Assembly: GCA_965219485.1 (NCBI GenBank)
Contig: OZ244774.1
Location: 310,001-374,000 of the forward strand
Direction: 5' to 3'
DNA: 64,000 nt
From: UBA8337 sp937907245
GTDB taxonomy: Bacteria > Pseudomonadota > Alphaproteobacteria > RS24
The stretch's first letter is position 1. The number at the start of each line of letters is the position of its first letter. The notes below the pieces were generated by a model. It was not told the origin of the DNA. It made no database searches and was given only the letters and a program-made list of their open reading frames with translations. This document shows, in pieces, positions 9,546-17,203 of the stretch. A program made the position numbers and the translations under genes.

Positions 9546-10552
9546 TGACGCGGTTATCTTTTCTCTTCGTTGGCCTGCTTTGGGTCTGCATGGGCCTTTT
9601 GGCGCCCGCCCAAGCCCATGAAGTGCGCCCAGGCTATATTGAAATTACCGAAACCGCGCCCGATACCTATCAGGTGATTTGGAAACAACCCGTGCGCGAT
9701 ACCAGTCGGTTTGAAGTGGCGGGGCTAGGCTTGCGCCCGGTGTTTCCCGAAGTCTGTTCGCGGGCTGGCGATAGTCATATGCAGCGCCGTCCGGGCGTAT
9801 TGATTGAGCGCTTTCAATTGGCCTGCGATGGTGGCTTGATGGGGCAAATAATTGGCGTTGAGGGTTTGCAAAAAACCATCACCGATGTGTTTGTTCGGAT
9901 GCGCTTGCTCGATGATAGTTCGAGTAATTTGCGACTGACAGCAGAGACGCCCGTACGAAAATTCAGCGGGGGTGGCGAGGGGCTGTCGGCTTATTTTGGT
10001 CTCGGCGTTGAGCATTTGCTATTGGGCGTCGACCATATTCTATTTGTTTTGGGACTGGTGCTTTTGGTGCGGGGCTTGCGCAGTTTGGTCTATGTCATCA
10101 CGGCCTTTACCTTGGCCCACTCGCTGACATTAGCCTTGTCGATAGTCGGTTCGGTCACCGCTCCCTCGGCGGTGGTGGAGGCGATTATCGCCTTGTCGAT
10201 TTTATTCCTTGCCATCGAATTGATAACGCCGGAGGCGCGGCGCTCGAAAATAGCCACACGCTATCCCCAATTGGTAGCCTTTGGCTTTGGGCTTTTGCAT
10301 GGCTTTGGCTTTGCCGGTGTCTTGGGCGATATCGGACTTCCGCGCGATTTGGCCTTGCCAGCTTTGGCGCTGTTTAATGTGGGGCTAGAGGTCGGACAGC
10401 TTATCGTTGTGGCTGCCGCCCTGGTGGCGGGTCGGCTTTTGGCCAAACCCGTCTCCCGCTATCCGTCGATGGCACAAGTACCGATAGTTCTTATCGGCGG
10501 CGTTTCGGTATACTGGCTCATCGATCGGATGAGCGGTATTTGGGCTGGCTGA
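9545..10552 (+). CDS. HupE/UreJ family membrane protein
   Basis: 335-residue integral membrane protein with a signal-like N terminus, a periplasmic beta-rich segment of about 120 residues containing two cysteines (VCSRAGD, LACDGG), then a run of six or so hydrophobic helices. The helical part has the family segment YFGLGVEHLLLGVDHILFVLGL and LLHGFGFAGVL, whose His and Asp residues suggest metal handling (nickel or cobalt uptake in HupE/UreJ relatives). The ATG overlaps the previous stop as TGATG; a GTG one codon earlier is also possible. In this three-gene context no urease or hydrogenase is present, so the metal role is inference. Confidence 0.85.
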   Translation: MTRLSFLFVGLLWVCMGLLAPAQAHEVRPGYIEITETAPDTYQVIWKQPVRDTSRFEVAGLGLRPVFPEVCSRAGDSHMQRRPGVLIERFQLACDGGLMGQIIGVEGLQKTITDVFVRMRLLDDSSSNLRLTAETPVRKFSGGGEGLSAYFGLGVEHLLLGVDHILFVLGLVLLVRGLRSLVYVITAFTLAHSLTLALSIVGSVTAPSAVVEAIIALSILFLAIELITPEARRSKIATRYPQLVAFGFGLLHGFGFAGVLGDIGLPRDLALPALALFNVGLEVGQLIVVAAALVAGRLLAKPVSRYPSMAQVPIVLIGGVSVYWLIDRMSGIWAG

Positions 10553-10558
10553 GCGAGC

Positions 10559-11401
10559 TTACTCGGCCGCTTTTTGCGCGGCCTTATCGGTAAATACCGC
10601 CGCACGACCCTCTAGCTCGGCTTTCACCGCTTCGATTTGATTGGGGGAGCCTATAATCTCATCTTGCAGCACGCTTTCCAGCATCAAGGTTTCGGCTACA
10701 AACCTGTCGGCTGGCTCGTTGAAAAGCTGTTTGGTAGCGCGGATAGCGTCTGGGTTGCGCGTGGCAATGGCCGTGGCGGTTTCAAAAGCGGCGGCAATCG
10801 GGTCGTCGCAAATGCGGGTCAAGAAGCCGTGTTCATAGGCTTCTTCGGCTTCAAAAATACGCGCGGTCATGGCTAATTCTTTCACAATGTCTTCGCGCGC
10901 CAAACGCGCCATCACATGGGTGGTGCCCATATCTGGCACAAGGCCCCAGCGCGATTCCATGATGGAAAACTTAGTGCCGGGGGCTGCGTAGCGCATATCG
11001 GCGCCCATAAATACTTGAAACCCACCGCCCAAGGCAAAGCCTTGTGCCGCAGCAATAACGGGGATTTGCACTTCGCGCCAAGTGAAAGCTACTTTTTGCG
11101 GCCGATTGGCAAGGCCATGGCTGCGGGTGGCTAAGAGTTGGCGCTCTTTGCTATTGCCGCTCACGCCAGCATCGCCGCCACCGGCCATGGCTGCAAAATT
11201 ACCCATATCAAGGCCTGCGCAAAACGCACGGCCTTCGCCAGAAAGAACGACGGCACGAAGGCTTGCGTCGGCTTTGACCCGTTCGCCGGCTTCGATGAGG
11301 GCATCCATCATCTCAGCATCGAGGGCGTTCATTTTGTCGGCTCGAATAAGGTGCACATGTGCAATGTGGTTCTCTACGCGATAATCAATCCGGTTTTCCA
11401 T
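10559..11401 (-). CDS. Crotonase/enoyl-CoA hydratase family protein
   Basis: 280-residue crotonase-fold protein with RADKMNALDAEMMDAL, GRAFCAGLDMG and FALGGGFQVFMGAD. Here the first catalytic Glu position is Gln (GGGFQV), while the second Glu is present in SIMESRWGLVPDMG. This is the mirror image of the crotonase at 3995-4768. A single Glu is enough for isomerase-type crotonases, so an isomerase or hydrolase role is possible. The second of two ATGs is chosen because AAAGGAA abuts the first. It lies 24 bp downstream of the FGGY kinase gene on the same strand. The substrate is unknown. Confidence 0.85.
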   Translation of the reverse strand: MENRIDYRVENHIAHVHLIRADKMNALDAEMMDALIEAGERVKADASLRAVVLSGEGRAFCAGLDMGNFAAMAGGGDAGVSGNSKERQLLATRSHGLANRPQKVAFTWREVQIPVIAAAQGFALGGGFQVFMGADMRYAAPGTKFSIMESRWGLVPDMGTTHVMARLAREDIVKELAMTARIFEAEEAYEHGFLTRICDDPIAAAFETATAIATRNPDAIRATKQLFNEPADRFVAETLMLESVLQDEIIGSPNQIEAVKAELEGRAAVFTDKAAQKAAE

Positions 11402-11425
11402 GGTCATTTCCTTTGTCTCTTTACG

Positions 11426-12901
11426 TCAGCGGTTTGTCCGCGCCTTCGAACTGGTTTGGTGGCGCGACATAAATTTATCATGAAGACTAGCGTAACCCGC
11501 ATGCGCTTGTTTGTCAGGGGTAAACTGTGCGCTGGGTTGATAGGCCACATGGGCAGCTTGGCTGAGGCTCTCAAACTCACCTTGCGCCGTTGCCGCTAGG
11601 AGCGCCGTGGCAAAAGCACAATCGCTCTCGCTGCCGGCGCGAAGCTCGACGTTCAGCATATCGGCTAAAATTTGGCAGAAAAACGATGCCTGCGAACCGC
11701 CTCCCAAGACGTTTAGGCTAGTTGGCGTGTGGCCCAAGCGCTGCGTCATGTCTTGCCAAATAGCGTTGAGTACATGGCCGACGCCCTCATAGGCTGCCCG
11801 CGCGATGGCGCTGCTGGTATGGCCGCGCGTGAGGCCGCGCATTTGGGCACTCAAGCTCGCATCCCAAAAGGGCGCTCGGGCGCCTGATAGATAAGGGTAA
11901 AACAACAATTCATCGGCGCCCATGGGGGCTTGGCTGGCGGCTTGGGAAAACTCGGAGGGGCTGAGGTTGGGCGTCAGGGTTTGGCGCACCCAATCGATGG
12001 CGCCCATGCAATCGCTCATGCCAGCGGCGTGATAGTGTAAGCCCGACACAATATGCGGATAGAAAGAGACGGGCGCAAAGCTTTGGGTGTTGGCGCTGGT
12101 CAAAGCCAATACGCCGGCTGAGGCCAATTTTAAGCTGGCCATATCTTCGGCTTGCTGGCCTGCGCATAGCCATTCCATCGAAGTGTCTATGGCCCCTTGA
12201 TAGACAGGCACGCCTTCGGGCAAGCCGAACTCTTGTGCGCTGGCAGGGGTTACTTCGCCGGCTTTATCCATGGGGGCCAACAGCGGGGCAAAGGCGGTTT
12301 CGGGTAAGCCGCTCCTTGCTTGTAACTCGCGGTTCCAAGTGCCGTTTTTATTGGCCATCATCGAGCCTACGGCTTCGGTGGCATCGCTGGAAAATGTGTT
12401 GGTCAATTGGGCGCGCAGCCAGTCTTTGGCGAAATATAATCGCTCCGTTTTAGCCATAAGATCTGGCTCATGTTGGCCCAACCAAATCAGTTGCGGCAGC
12501 GTCCAAGTCGCATTGGGGCGATTGCCGGTTATTGCTTCCACTTCGCCGCTTGCCGCCAATTCAGCGGCGATGGCGGCTCCGCGTTGGTCATCCCACATAA
12601 TGGCATTGCGTAAGGGCTGGGCTTTGGCGTCGCACAACACGCCGATATGCGCGCCACCTGAAAAGCTGATGCCTTGAAGCTTTGCCATGTCATCGCCATG
12701 GGCCTCGTTCAATTGCGCCAGTGCCTCGGCCATGGCTTGGCGCCAAATGGCGGGGTCTTGTTCGCTATGACCCGCCTCGAGGGGATAGGTTTTTACATTG
12801 GCGCGCACTAAGTCGCGGCGTTCCAAAGAACGGCCATCTGCATAAAGCAGACAGGCTTTGACGCTGCTGGCGCCTAAATCAATGCCGAGAAAAACTGTCA
12901 T
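11426..12901 (-). CDS. xylB: FGGY-family carbohydrate kinase, xylulokinase-like
   Basis: 491-residue sugar kinase with the N-terminal phosphate motif FLGIDLGASSVKACL, the SGGAHIGVLCD and AIMWDDQRG segments typical of xylulokinase, and a C-terminal ATP-binding stretch NVLGGGSQASFFCQILADMLN. It should phosphorylate D-xylulose or a related ketose with ATP. No xylose isomerase or sugar transporter is nearby, so the sugar is uncertain. The ATG is fixed by the domain start, yet no Shine-Dalgarno is visible; instead an intrinsic terminator ends just ahead of it (12923-12947), and a 30-codon ORF with a very strong SD lies further upstream. Regulation by read-through is possible. Confidence 0.85.
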   Translation of the reverse strand: MTVFLGIDLGASSVKACLLYADGRSLERRDLVRANVKTYPLEAGHSEQDPAIWRQAMAEALAQLNEAHGDDMAKLQGISFSGGAHIGVLCDAKAQPLRNAIMWDDQRGAAIAAELAASGEVEAITGNRPNATWTLPQLIWLGQHEPDLMAKTERLYFAKDWLRAQLTNTFSSDATEAVGSMMANKNGTWNRELQARSGLPETAFAPLLAPMDKAGEVTPASAQEFGLPEGVPVYQGAIDTSMEWLCAGQQAEDMASLKLASAGVLALTSANTQSFAPVSFYPHIVSGLHYHAAGMSDCMGAIDWVRQTLTPNLSPSEFSQAASQAPMGADELLFYPYLSGARAPFWDASLSAQMRGLTRGHTSSAIARAAYEGVGHVLNAIWQDMTQRLGHTPTSLNVLGGGSQASFFCQILADMLNVELRAGSESDCAFATALLAATAQGEFESLSQAAHVAYQPSAQFTPDKQAHAGYASLHDKFMSRHQTSSKARTNR

Positions 12902-12917
12902 AAATGCTTATAAAACC

Positions 12918-12947
12918 AAAAAGGGCGCCTGCCTATAGCAGACGCCC
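12918..12947 (-). terminator. Intrinsic terminator or attenuator ahead of xylB
   Basis: Read on the minus strand: GGGCG-T-CTGC, loop TATAG, GCAG-G-CGCCC with one mismatch, then TTTTT and GGTTTT. It ends about 17-20 bases before the kinase ATG. It would end the smORF transcript or act as an attenuator for the kinase. Confidence 0.75.
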
Positions 12948-12999
12948 CCGATTTAAAGTCTTGATTTAAAATCTTGGTTGGATTTGAGGTCAAACCCAA

Positions 13000-13092
13000 T
13001 TATTTTTGCGCGTCCTTGGACAGCGAAGGCTGCTCCACATTCCTAATTTCACGCTGGCTTTGAAACCTCAAATGCTTCCGATAAATAGACAA
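13000..13092 (-). CDS. Possible small ORF (30 codons, TTG start) with full-length Shine-Dalgarno
   Basis: Starting at a TTG, the frame encodes 30 residues, beginning MSIYRKHLRFQSQ and ending SLSKDAQK, then TAA. Seven bases upstream of the start is GGAGG within AAAGGAGGTGATCC, complementary over 13-14 bases to the 3' end of 16S rRNA. The peptide is basic and hydrophilic with no membrane segment. A terminator follows at 12918-12947 and then the FGGY kinase without a visible RBS, so this could be a leader peptide or an independent small protein. A 9-base block in the ORF (minus strand, 13065-13073) can pair with its exact complement just past the stop (12982-12990). I know of no matching family. 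Confidence 0.5.
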   Translation of the reverse strand: MSIYRKHLRFQSQREIRNVEQPSLSKDAQK

Positions 13093-13093
13093 T

Positions 13094-13107
13094 GGATCAC
13101 CTCCTTT
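13094..13107 (-). promoter_or_regulatory. Extended Shine-Dalgarno (complement of 16S rRNA 3' end)
   Basis: The plus strand reads GGATCACCTCCTTT, identical to the bacterial 16S rRNA 3' terminus. On the minus strand it is a near-maximal ribosome-binding site, with seven bases between GGAGG and the TTG at 13092. The rest of the 16S sequence is absent, so this is not an rRNA fragment of any length. Confidence 0.6.
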
Positions 13108-13193
13108 CGATTGTTAAACTTACCTTTAAAAACTTAAGCTGATTTGATTCTGCTGCCAAAAGCTTTATGTTGGTGCAACGCTTAGGAGATGAC

Positions 13194-13841
13194 ATGCTGC
13201 GCTATCAAATTATTCCCGTGACGCCGTTTCAGCAAAACTGCACGGTATTTTGGAACGAAGAAACCAAGAGGGGCGGCATTGTCGACCCTGGTGGCGACCT
13301 TGCGCTTCTCGATAAATTTATCGATGAGCAAGGCATTAAGGTGGAAAAGATTTTGGTGACGCATGGCCACCTAGACCATGCTGGCGCCGTGGCACATATG
13401 GCGCAAGCGCGCGCCATCCCGATTATTGGCCCGCATAAAGACGATAAGTTTTGGATCGATGGCATGCCAGATGCCGCCGCTCAATACGGCTTTCCCGAAG
13501 CCCTGGCCTTTGAGCCCGACCAATGGCTAGAACACGGCGACAGCGTGGAAGTGGCGGGGGTGACGTTCGATGTGGTGCATTGTCCTGGCCATACGCCGGG
13601 CCATGTTGTGTTTGTGCAGTCGCAAGATAAAGTTGCCATGGTGGGCGATGTTATTTTTCAAGGCTCGATAGGGCGCACAGATTTTCCCAAAGGCAATCAT
13701 CAGCAGCTCATCGATAGCATTACCGAGCGCCTGTGGCCTTTGGGCTTGGACATTACGTTTATTCCAGGGCACGGGCCGACGTCGACTTTTGAGCACGAAA
13801 AGAAAACCAATCCGTTTTGCTCTGATGCGGCGCTAAATTAA
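13194..13841 (+). CDS. MBL-fold metallo-hydrolase, glyoxalase II-like
   Basis: 215-residue metallo-beta-lactamase-fold protein. The metal-binding motif THGHLDHAG is clear, with further ligands in VVHCPGHTPGHVVF, VGDVIFQGSIGRTDF and FIPGHGP, the pattern of the YcbL / glyoxalase II-like branch. It probably hydrolyses a thioester such as S-lactoylglutathione. I place the start at the ATG after AGGAG (MLRYQIIPVTPFQQN), nine codons inside the longest frame. Its stop overlaps the next ATG (TAATG), so it is translationally coupled to the HIT gene. Confidence 0.88.
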   Translation: MLRYQIIPVTPFQQNCTVFWNEETKRGGIVDPGGDLALLDKFIDEQGIKVEKILVTHGHLDHAGAVAHMAQARAIPIIGPHKDDKFWIDGMPDAAAQYGFPEALAFEPDQWLEHGDSVEVAGVTFDVVHCPGHTPGHVVFVQSQDKVAMVGDVIFQGSIGRTDFPKGNHQQLIDSITERLWPLGLDITFIPGHGPTSTFEHEKKTNPFCSDAALN

Positions 13842-14248
13842 TGACGCCAGACTGGGTCTTGAACGAGACATTAGAGCAAGACAGTTTTTGGCTCGGCACG
13901 CGCGATGGCGTCGAGTTTCGTTTGATGAAGGATGCCCGCTACACTTGGCTGGTTTTAATACCGCAAGTGCCCGAGGCAGAAGACTGGCACGATCTGGGCG
14001 AACCGATGCAAAGCCATTTATTTGCGCTATCGATGCACGCGTCTAAAGCTCTCAAGCAGGCCACGGGCGCCGATAAAATGAATGTCGCGAACCTTGGCAA
14101 TATGGTGCGCCAATTACATGTGCATGTGGTGGCGCGCCATGTTGGAGACGCGGCTTGGCCCGGCCCCATTTGGGGCGTTGGCGAGGCGCAGGCTCATGCA
14201 GAGCCTGAAAAAAGTATCCAAGAGATGCGGGACTTATTAGAGTTTTAA
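13841..14248 (+). CDS. HIT domain-containing protein
   Basis: 135-residue histidine-triad nucleotide-binding protein. The triad region is VRQLHVHVVARHVGD: the first His of the HxHxHxx signature is Gln, leaving two of the motif histidines including the catalytic central one. This QLHVHV form is common in one HIT branch, so activity is likely retained. Substrate unknown, probably a nucleotidyl or dinucleoside compound. The ATG overlaps the stop of the MBL gene, and an SDR gene follows after 15 bp, making a three-gene operon. Confidence 0.88.
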   Translation: MTPDWVLNETLEQDSFWLGTRDGVEFRLMKDARYTWLVLIPQVPEAEDWHDLGEPMQSHLFALSMHASKALKQATGADKMNVANLGNMVRQLHVHVVARHVGDAAWPGPIWGVGEAQAHAEPEKSIQEMRDLLEF

Positions 14249-14263
14249 GGGCGTACCGGTTTT

Positions 14264-14986
14264 ATGAGTGTTCTCACGAATAGTTTTCCAGAGCAATTTC
14301 GCGCCCTTGTGTTTGGCGCCAACGGCGGCATTGGCGCAGCGCTTATGGCTGCTTTAGCGCCGCGGTGCGAGGTCACCGGGGTGGCCAGAAACCCGACGGG
14401 CGATTTGTTGCAAGGCGATATTTGCGATGAGGCCTCTCTGGCAGCTTTGGCCGATACCCTAAAGGGCGAGCGCTTTCATTTGATTATAAATGCCACCGGC
14501 CTGCTGCATGATGCGGGTGCTGATTTGCAACCCGAAAAGGCTCTGAGGCAATTAGACGCCGATAAAATGGCGCGCGTCTTGGCTGTGAACGCCATTGGAC
14601 CGGCCATGGTGTTGAAGTATTTCTTGCCGCTTTTGGCGCGTGAAGAAAAGGCTGTGATGGCGCATCTTTCGGCCCGCGTTGGCTCTATCTCCGACAATCG
14701 CATGGGCGGTTGGACCAGCTATCGGGCAGCCAAAGCGGCGCAAAATATGATTGTTAAAAACGCCGCTATTGAGACCGCACGACGCGATAAACAAAAGATT
14801 ATTATCGGCCTGCATCCGGGCACGGTGGAGACGAATTTATCAGCCCCGTTTCGCGGTGGCGTAGCGGCATCGAAACTATTTACCCCAGACCAAGCGGCGG
14901 GATATTTGCTGGATGTTATAGACACGATGACGCCCGAAAATAGCGGCCATGTCTTCGCTTGGGACGGAAAACAAATTCCGGCATAG
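14264..14986 (+). CDS. Short-chain dehydrogenase/reductase
   Basis: 240-residue classical SDR. The NAD(P)-binding glycine motif is VFGANGGIGAAL (about residues 18-29), NATG follows near 75, and the active-site Tyr-x3-Lys is SYRAAKAAQN. The overall pattern resembles the CsgA / carbonyl-reductase-like branch. Last gene of the MBL-HIT-SDR operon. The substrate cannot be inferred. Confidence 0.88.
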   Translation: MSVLTNSFPEQFRALVFGANGGIGAALMAALAPRCEVTGVARNPTGDLLQGDICDEASLAALADTLKGERFHLIINATGLLHDAGADLQPEKALRQLDADKMARVLAVNAIGPAMVLKYFLPLLAREEKAVMAHLSARVGSISDNRMGGWTSYRAAKAAQNMIVKNAAIETARRDKQKIIIGLHPGTVETNLSAPFRGGVAASKLFTPDQAAGYLLDVIDTMTPENSGHVFAWDGKQIPA

Positions 14987-15001
14987 GCCCTTATCTGGGT
15001 T

Positions 15002-15256
15002 TTATATTATTTCCAGTCGACGGAAATCAGCTGGCAATTTATGGCCTTCAAAATCAATATGCACAATGTTCACCTTGTGGCGACGACACCAAACTTGCAC
15101 GCCCCAATCGGTGAAGCCGACATCCATGGCGGCATAATTTTGCAAGCTCTCGGGCGGGGTTAAGTTGGCTACTTCATCGGCACATTTGGAGCAGGCTACA
15201 TAATTAGTAATGCTGAGGGCGAGGGCCTCTTTCGGCAGGGTTGGGTCTTGGCTCAT
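15002..15256 (-). CDS. Small Cys/His protein of unknown function, photolyase operon
   Basis: 84-residue soluble protein I do not recognise. It has a CSKC pair (residues 22-25) and a CRRH group (57-60, in QVWCRRHKVNIVHIDFEG), an arrangement that could bind one zinc. It begins inside the end of the photolyase gene (4-bp overlap), so it is co-translated as the last gene of the DUF2256-photolyase cassette. It could be a zinc-binding accessory to the DNA repair enzyme, but this rests only on position. Confidence 0.7.
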   Translation of the reverse strand: MSQDPTLPKEALALSITNYVACSKCADEVANLTPPESLQNYAAMDVGFTDWGVQVWCRRHKVNIVHIDFEGHKLPADFRRLEII

Positions 15257-16782
15257 TTTAGGGCCTCCAAAAATTTAGCTGCACTGGCTTTGGCGCCCGC
15301 TTTTTTTGCGTCGTCCATTTTGTCGAGGTTGCGGTAGACCATGCCCATGCGTGGATTGCTCGACAAGGTGTCGGCGTGGCGCATCATGAAATCCCAATAT
15401 AAATAGTTGAACGGGCAGGCGTCATCGCCATTGGGTTGCTTGACCTGATAGCGGCAGTCTTTGCAATAATCTGACATGCGGTTGATATAGGCGCCGGAAG
15501 ATACATAGGGTTTGGACGCCACCAAACCACCGTCGGCGAATAGCGCCATGCCATGCGTATTGGGCAATTGCACCCATTGATAGGCGTCGGCATAGACCTC
15601 CATATACCAGCGATTGACGGCCTCAGGCGCTATGCCCGCCAGCAAGGCGAAATTGCCGGTAATCATCAAGCGTTGAATGTGATGCGCATAGGCGTGCGTC
15701 TTGCTGGCCTCTACGGCCTCGCGCAAGCAGGCCATATCGGTATCGCCGCTATAGAAAAAATCGGGCAGGGCACGGTCGTGGTCGAAAAAGTTTTCTCGTT
15801 CATAGTCCGGCATTTTAAGCCAATAGATACCGCGGATATATTCGCGCCATCCCAAGATTTGCCGAATAAAGCCCTCTACCGCATTGAGCGGGGCCTGCTG
15901 GTTGGCAAGGCGCGCCTCGGCCGCTCGGCAGACCTCGAGCGGGTCCAGCAGACCAAGGTTCAAACTGGTGGCAATTAAGGCGTGATACAGAAAAGTTTCG
16001 CCAGATTTAAGCGCATCTTGATAGTCCCCAAAATGGGGCAGGCAATGGTCGAGGAAATCATCGAAATGTGCCTGCGCTTCTGCCGCCGTTACTGGCCAGC
16101 CAAAGCCTTCCAACGTGCCAAAATGGGCCGCTTCGCCCGTGCCAAAATGCTCGGTCACCAGCGCCATAACTTGGGCGGTGATGGCATCGGGTGGGGAGGT
16201 GAGACGCTGGGGTAAAATGTGGCCTTTGGGTAATTTCTTGCGATTTTCAGCGTCATAATTCCATTGTCCGCCGAGCGGGTCTTTACCTTCCATCAGCAGG
16301 CCTGTTTTGCGGCGCATTTCGCGATAGAAAAATTCCATACGGAGCTGTTTTTTGCCGCTTACCCAAGTCTCGAATTCGTCGTGGCTGGCGAGGAAACGCG
16401 TATCTGGCAACACATGGACGGCGAGGTCAAATTGCGTCGACCAATCAGCAAATTGGCGAGTGAGGCGATATTCGCCAGGCTCGGTCACGAACACGCGCTC
16501 ATACGTGCCGCTAGCTAATTTATGTGCCAGCACATCGGTAAAACTTTTTAGCTCGGGGGTCTCGCCATAGGCAAAGTAAGTGACGTCGCGGCCTTGGTCG
16601 CGCAAACTTTGTGCGAAATGGCGCATGGCAGAAAACACTAAGACGAGTTTTTGTTGATGATGCGCCACATAGGTCGCCTCATCATAGAGTTCGGCCATTA
16701 CCACATGCGCGTGGGGGGAGGCTTGAAGGCTCGACAAGTTGGGAGATAATTGGTCGCCCAGCACAAGAATGAGATCGGTCAT
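15253..16782 (-). CDS. FeS-type cryptochrome/photolyase (PhrB-like)
   Basis: 509-residue member of the prokaryotic (6-4) photolyase / FeS-BCP group. The N-terminal alpha/beta antenna domain starts TDLILVLGDQLSPNLSSL; the helical FAD domain contains GWREYIRGIYWLKMP and NHGMALFADGG-like segments; the C-terminal cysteines in YCKDCRYQV and DACPFNYLYWDF, with one more upstream, match the four ligands of a [4Fe-4S] cluster. It should repair UV photoproducts in DNA with blue light. The start is the ATG that overlaps the DUF2256 stop as ATGA, with GAGG seven bases upstream; a longer in-frame start exists but is inside DUF2256. Confidence 0.92.
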   Translation of the reverse strand: MTDLILVLGDQLSPNLSSLQASPHAHVVMAELYDEATYVAHHQQKLVLVFSAMRHFAQSLRDQGRDVTYFAYGETPELKSFTDVLAHKLASGTYERVFVTEPGEYRLTRQFADWSTQFDLAVHVLPDTRFLASHDEFETWVSGKKQLRMEFFYREMRRKTGLLMEGKDPLGGQWNYDAENRKKLPKGHILPQRLTSPPDAITAQVMALVTEHFGTGEAAHFGTLEGFGWPVTAAEAQAHFDDFLDHCLPHFGDYQDALKSGETFLYHALIATSLNLGLLDPLEVCRAAEARLANQQAPLNAVEGFIRQILGWREYIRGIYWLKMPDYERENFFDHDRALPDFFYSGDTDMACLREAVEASKTHAYAHHIQRLMITGNFALLAGIAPEAVNRWYMEVYADAYQWVQLPNTHGMALFADGGLVASKPYVSSGAYINRMSDYCKDCRYQVKQPNGDDACPFNYLYWDFMMRHADTLSSNPRMGMVYRNLDKMDDAKKAGAKASAAKFLEALK

Positions 16783-16928
16783 GCGCGCGCCTCTTTTTGG
16801 GAACGGCACTTAACGGAACAATATTTGACGGCGTCCCAATTTCGAGCCCATTTTTTGCGCCACGAGAAAGGCCGGTCGCAGGTCAGGCATTGCTTTTGGG
16901 GCAATTCTGATTTTTTACGCATCTTCAT
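16779..16928 (-). CDS. DUF2256 small zinc-ribbon protein
   Basis: 49-residue protein found by translating the strip upstream of the photolyase. It begins MKMRKKSELPQKQC and carries CLTC and CSVKC pairs (a C-x2-C ... C-x3-C zinc ribbon) around RPFSWRKKWARNWD. DUF2256 proteins are commonly encoded next to FeS photolyases, and here the stop overlaps the photolyase ATG (ATGA). Function unknown. An ATG two codons in is an alternative start. Confidence 0.85.
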   Translation of the reverse strand: MKMRKKSELPQKQCLTCDRPFSWRKKWARNWDAVKYCSVKCRSQKEARA

Positions 16929-16943
16929 ACTCTGCCTTATCCT

Positions 16944-17010
16944 TAAACTCTGGCCTTTAAACTCTGACCCCTAAACTCTGACCCCTAAACTCTGGCCCCT
17001 AAAATTTGGC
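16944..17010. repeat. 14-bp tandem array, four copies plus a decayed fifth
   Basis: Units TAAACTCTGGCCTT, TAAACTCTGACCCC (twice) and TAAACTCTGGCCCC occupy 16944-16999, then a decayed copy. It lies between the divergent DUF2256 and DsbA-like genes. Each unit carries TAA on the plus strand. Confidence 0.9.
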
Positions 17011-17203
17011 AAGGCTTTTCGGTTCTCCCTCGGGTGGGACTAAAGTTCCGGACCTGCAGGGCGTATGCAAGACATGGGGTTTCAAGGCTCGAAGGTCAAG
17101 CGAGTTAACCCCAAGCCATATGCCGCTTGGGATATATAAGGTACAGGCGTTATTGACAAAGCTTCGTCTGGTAGCCATTTTGTGCACACAGGAGACTACA
17201 CCC

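Noticed and set aside
13094..13110. 16S rRNA 3' end on the plus strand
   Set aside because: Only about 14 bases match and no other rRNA sequence flanks it, so it is a Shine-Dalgarno for the opposite strand or chance.
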